From assembly GCF_035605935.1 (NCBI RefSeq), contig NZ_DATNGK010000257.1, positions 1-64,000 on the forward strand: a stretch of DNA of 64,000 nucleotides, read 5' to 3'. Below, in pieces: positions 60,687-64,000 of the stretch. The notes under the pieces were generated by a model. That model had not been told where the DNA came from and searched no databases. It saw nothing but the letters and a program-made list of their open reading frames with translations. The number at the start of each line of letters is the position of its first letter. Within the stretch, counting starts at the first letter, position 1. The DNA comes from Actinocrinis sp035605935 (GTDB lineage: Bacteria > Actinomycetota > Actinomycetes > Streptomycetales > Catenulisporaceae). A program made the position numbers and the translations under genes.

Positions 60687-63600
60687 TCAGGCGGCCAGCA
60701 CCTCGGCTTGCTCGCGGGCCAGTTCGAGGGCCGCTTCGGGGGAAAGAGCCCGGCCCTCGGCGAAGGCGCGCTCGTACTCTTCGGAGCCGAGCGCGCCACG
60801 CGCCGTCTGCGCGGCCCGCGCGACATCGATGTGCCGGGCCGGGGGCGGCACCGCGGGCCTGATCGCGGTCGCCGCACCGAGCAGCACGGCGGAAAGGCGT
60901 GGCTGCTGCGCGGCCTGCGCCGCGGACGCCAGGCCCTCGACGCAAGCGGCCACGTCGGGCCGGTCGTAGAAGAGTTTCGTCGCCGCGATCAGGCCGGCCC
61001 GCAGATGCTTGGCGGCCTCGCGCGCCTGGCCGCGATCCGCCGCCAACAGGCCGGAGCTGATCTCGTACTGGGCCCGGAACGGGCCGAGGTAGCCGCGTTC
61101 GGCGGTCGAGCGCCCCGCCGCCAGATGCGCCGCCGCCGCGTCGAACTCGCCGCGGCGGCGGGCGAATTCGGCCCGGCTGAGCATCAAGTAGGTGCGGATC
61201 TCCACGGACGCGGCGCGATCGATCAGTCGTTGCTCGGTCTGCTCGATGATCCGATCCGCCTGCTCGGGCTCGCCGAGGAACTCGTGCTCCCAGGCCATTT
61301 GCAGGCCGAGCATCCCGAGGTCGCCGGTCGCGCCGAGTTCCTCCGCCACTTCCACCGCTTCGGCGTAAGTCACCAGCGCCGCGCGGTGTTCGCCGCGCAT
61401 GCTCTGCACATAGCCGAGCGCTTGTCCGCACTCTGCGACGCCCCAGCGGTCGCCGGCGTCCCGGAACAGGTCGAGGGCCCGGCGGGTGCACTCCTCCGCC
61501 GCCGCGGTGTCGGCGTCGGCGAGCATGCGCGAGCGGAACATGAGGATCAGGCCGACGTCCCACGTCTTGCCCGCGGCCTCGGCGGCCGACTGCACCTCGT
61601 CGAGCGTCTCGACGATCCGTTCCGACTGGAACATCGAGAGCAGCAGCTCGACCAGGCAACCGACCGTGTGATACTCGCCGATCTGCTGGAAGATGGCGCG
61701 CGAACGCTCCAGCAGCGCCTTGGTCTCCTCGACCTCGATTCCGGTGTCGAGGCCGGTGATAGCGCGCAGCGCCACGATCACGGCGAAATTCGTGGAGGAG
61801 GTGTCCAAGGCGCTCTCGGCCAGTTCCGCGACCGCGATGTAAAGCTGCTGGGTGTCGCGGCGACCACGCAGCATCCAGTACCAGCTCAAGTTGGTACACA
61901 TGCGCAGCGCGGTTTCAGCGTCCTGACGTTCCAGCGTCCAGCTCAGCGCCGCGCGCAGGTTGTCGTCCTCGGCGTCGAGCCGGGCGATCCAGCGCAGTTG
62001 GTCGGGTCCGCGCAGATTGGGCTCGGCGGCGGCGATCAGATCCGCGTAGTGGGCGGCATGCCGATCGCGGGCGCTCTGTTCGCAGCCGGACTCGACGAGC
62101 CGATCGCGTGCGTATTCGCGGATCGTCTCCAGCAGCCGATAGCGCATCGTGCCGCCGTCGAGGCGGTCGGCCACCACCAGCGACTTCGCGACCAGGCGAC
62201 CGAGCACGTCAAGCACCTCGACGCCGACGACCGCGTCCAGGTCCTCCAACGTCGCCCCGCCGACGAACACCGAGCAGGCCGCCAGCACCTCGCGCTCGGC
62301 GGCGTCGAGCAGATCCCAGCTCCAGTCCACCACCGCGCGCAGCGTCTGCTGGCGCGGCAGCGCGGTGCGGGCACCGTTGGTCAGCAGCCGGAACCGGTTG
62401 TCGAGCCGGTCGGCGACCTGACGCGGGGTCAGCAGATTGAAACGGGCCGCGGCCAGCTCCAGTGCGAGCGGGCTGCCGTCGAGCCGGCGGCAGATCTCCG
62501 CCAGCGCCGCGCCGTCCGGACCGTCGGTGGCCAGGTCCGGGCGCACCGCGCGGCCGCGTTCGAGCAGCAGCTGCATCGCGGCGTATTCGCCGAGCCTGGA
62601 TTGTTCGGCCTCGATCGGCGGCACCGGCAGCGGGTCGATCGGCAAGCGCACCTCGCCGGGCACCGCCAGCGGCTCGCGGCTGGTGGTCAGGATGGTGACC
62701 TGCGGGCAGCGGTCCAGGATGAGCGCGGCCAGGTCGGCGGCGGCGTCGACCACGTGCTCGCAGTTGTCCAGGACCAGCAGCATCCTGCGATCGGCGAGGG
62801 TGGCCGCGATCCGGGTGCGGTAGTCGCCGTGATCGACGACGCGGCGGGCCCGCTCGGTGACCACCATGTCGCGGCCGCCGACGGCCGTGAGTACCTCGGC
62901 CGCGACGGCTTCCGCCCCGACCGGGGCGAGTTCCGCGACGACCGCGCCGTCACGCGCGTACGCGACGGCTTTAGCGAGTGAAGTCTTACCCGCTCCCCCG
63001 GCTCCGACCAAGGTGAGTAACCGGGTCGTGTCCAGTCGCGCGGAGATCTCGGCGATGAGGCGATCGCGGCCGATGAGCCGGACGCCGCCGGGCGCGAACC
63101 GATGCGAGGCGGGGACCGTGGCGGTCGCGGCGGCGCCGGTAGTGGCGGCGGCAGAAGCCAGCGCTGATTCGGCCACGGATGCGCTCGGCGCGCTCTTCGA
63201 CGCGGAATCGGGAGCGGATTCGGCGAGGGCGCGCACCCTCCAGCACTCGGCCTCGATCCGGCGCGCCTCGTCGGCCAGATCGGGCACGTCGGCGAACTCG
63301 GCCAGTGGCTCGGGGCCGGCCAGGCTCAGCGCCTCGCGTGCGGCGGTCGCGCTGCCCTCGGCGATGAGCCGATCGAAGCGGGAGAGGTCCACCTGCTCCG
63401 GCGGGAGCGCCAGCAGGTAGCCGTTGGGCCGGGATATCACCGCGTCGGCGCCGAGCACCCGGCGCAGCCGCGAGATGAGCGCCTGCAGGGCGTTGGCGCT
63501 CGGCGGTTCCCCGTCCCAGAGCTGATCGGCGAGGTATTCGGCGCGGCGCGGTACGCCGGGGCTCAGTGCGAGCAGCGCGAGCAGGGACCGTAACCGGCGC

Positions 63601-63692
63601 CCGGGAACCTCAAGCAGGGTGCCGTCGCGCCGCGCCTCGACGCCGCGCAGCACGGACACCCAGAGGCCGGGCACTCGGTTCTGCTGGTCCAC
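60687..63692 (-). CDS. AfsR-like regulator: winged helix, short BTAD, NB-ARC, TPR
   Basis: About 1001 residues from GTG 63692. The N-terminal OmpR-type DNA-binding domain (about 10-95, RSLLALLALSPGVPRRAEYL, ANALQALISRLRRVLG) is followed by only about 55 residues of BTAD-like sequence (FDRLIAEGSATAAREALSLA), then a long Ala/Ser linker. The NB-ARC ATPase has Walker A GAGGAGKTS (about residue 227) and LLVLDNCEHV. TPR-like helices fill about 480-1001. AfsR-type proteins activate secondary-metabolite or stress genes. Here the second half of BTAD appears missing. Start depends on GTG; the residues upstream look non-coding. Confidence 0.88.
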   Translation of the reverse strand: MDQQNRVPGLWVSVLRGVEARRDGTLLEVPGRRLRSLLALLALSPGVPRRAEYLADQLWDGEPPSANALQALISRLRRVLGADAVISRPNGYLLALPPEQVDLSRFDRLIAEGSATAAREALSLAGPEPLAEFADVPDLADEARRIEAECWRVRALAESAPDSASKSAPSASVAESALASAAATTGAAATATVPASHRFAPGGVRLIGRDRLIAEISARLDTTRLLTLVGAGGAGKTSLAKAVAYARDGAVVAELAPVGAEAVAAEVLTAVGGRDMVVTERARRVVDHGDYRTRIAATLADRRMLLVLDNCEHVVDAAADLAALILDRCPQVTILTTSREPLAVPGEVRLPIDPLPVPPIEAEQSRLGEYAAMQLLLERGRAVRPDLATDGPDGAALAEICRRLDGSPLALELAAARFNLLTPRQVADRLDNRFRLLTNGARTALPRQQTLRAVVDWSWDLLDAAEREVLAACSVFVGGATLEDLDAVVGVEVLDVLGRLVAKSLVVADRLDGGTMRYRLLETIREYARDRLVESGCEQSARDRHAAHYADLIAAAEPNLRGPDQLRWIARLDAEDDNLRAALSWTLERQDAETALRMCTNLSWYWMLRGRRDTQQLYIAVAELAESALDTSSTNFAVIVALRAITGLDTGIEVEETKALLERSRAIFQQIGEYHTVGCLVELLLSMFQSERIVETLDEVQSAAEAAGKTWDVGLILMFRSRMLADADTAAAEECTRRALDLFRDAGDRWGVAECGQALGYVQSMRGEHRAALVTYAEAVEVAEELGATGDLGMLGLQMAWEHEFLGEPEQADRIIEQTEQRLIDRAASVEIRTYLMLSRAEFARRRGEFDAAAAHLAAGRSTAERGYLGPFRAQYEISSGLLAADRGQAREAAKHLRAGLIAATKLFYDRPDVAACVEGLASAAQAAQQPRLSAVLLGAATAIRPAVPPPARHIDVARAAQTARGALGSEEYERAFAEGRALSPEAALELAREQAEVLAA

Positions 63693-63799
63693 GCGCCCAT
63701 TCTCACCGATCAGTACGTTGCGCGGCGCGCCTATTACGCCGAGGGCGAACAGCGCGATCGGCGAACGGCCGGATTCACCCGGCCTGGCGGGCGCTACAG

Positions 63800-63991
63800 C
63801 TAGTGCGCGCCGTTCAGCTTCGCATCCTGCGGCGGTGCCGGCGCCTCGCGCCCGTCCTGCGCATCGGACTCCTGCTGCTCGGCCCGCCCGGCGTCCAGCT
63901 TGCGCAGCTGCCTGGCCATCGATCGGCCGAGGAACCAGGTGGCCACGCCGATGATCACCACGATGATGAAGCCCAGCATGCCGGGCCCCAC
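63800..63991 (-). CDS. Small membrane protein, unknown function
   Basis: A 63-residue protein with one N-terminal hydrophobic helix (GMLGFIIVVIIGVATWFLG) and a charged, Glu/Gln/Ala-rich tail ending KLNGAH. GTG at 63991 and ATG at 63979 are both possible starts and the window edge hides the upstream region. Not recognised as a known family. Confidence 0.55.
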   Translation of the reverse strand: MGPGMLGFIIVVIIGVATWFLGRSMARQLRKLDAGRAEQQESDAQDGREAPAPPQDAKLNGAH

Positions 63992-64000
63992 CCACGGGGT

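Overview
The window is 64 kb of very GC-rich DNA with GTG/TTG starts, AGGAGG-type ribosome sites and hairpin terminators that mostly lack a T-tract. Gene content (DUF5998, PPA1309, DUF4245, DUF6542, DUF1707 and AMIN-like proteins, GTP-type PEPCK, class I fumarase, AfsR-like and SigE-family regulators) points to a mycelial actinobacterium of the Streptomyces/Catenulispora kind; the genus is inference only. Apart from one initiator tRNA at the left edge there is no rRNA, CRISPR array, insertion sequence or prophage. It reads as ordinary chromosome: a conserved core on the left and a more accessory right third.

Left part (1-24.5 kb): initiator tRNA; a PDZ/Lon-like protease, a small membrane protein, moaE and an atypical SDR; a zincin-like protein; rhodanese, phosphodiesterase and DUF5998; parC (topoisomerase IV A); a PAS-GAF-SpoIIE-HATPase phosphatase; a NUDIX enzyme, a PLP decarboxylase and a Ser/Thr kinase; then ychF, rmuC, DUF6542, ispH, xseA, a GNAT gene on the opposite strand, xseB and DUF4245.

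Middle (24.5-43.9 kb): glpX, an MFS exporter with a C-terminal MarR-like domain, a thioesterase/DUF1707 pair, class I fumarase, a membrane protein of unknown function, a secreted SLT-like muralytic protein, PIN-PhoH, a cis-prenyltransferase, pckG, a TrhA/hemolysin III protein, a SigE-family sigma factor coupled to a membrane AMIN-like protein, YyaL, and an NfeD-like mini-protein with an SPFH/flotillin protein. glpX, pckG and fumarase place gluconeogenic and TCA functions close together.

Right part (43.9-64 kb): a fructan/fructose locus made of a CUT2-type ABC transporter (binding protein, permease, half-size ATPase), an aldose epimerase, a LacI regulator overlapping a fructokinase, and a secreted GH32 fructanase. 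Near-identical palindromes (GAGACAACGTTGTCTC) occur once between the binding-protein and lacI genes and twice upstream of the GH32 gene, so one LacI regulon is likely. The GH32 promoter region is shared with a CBM2-kelch secreted protein whose proposed start codon lies against a second kind of palindrome (TGTTAGCGCTAACA). A second SigE-family/membrane-protein pair, an OsmC protein, an SRPBCC-MarR pair, a DrrAB-type ABC exporter and an AfsR-like regulator with a shortened BTAD region follow, and a small membrane protein closes the window.

Most interesting: the complete fructan regulon with mapped operators, the intercistronic 17-bp hairpin in the transporter operon, the GH32 enzyme with about 310 residues inserted in its propeller, the two sigma/membrane-protein pairs, the MFS-MarR fusion, and the TGTCAG repeats before drrA next to an AfsR-type gene. 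I found no clearly new defence or mobile system.
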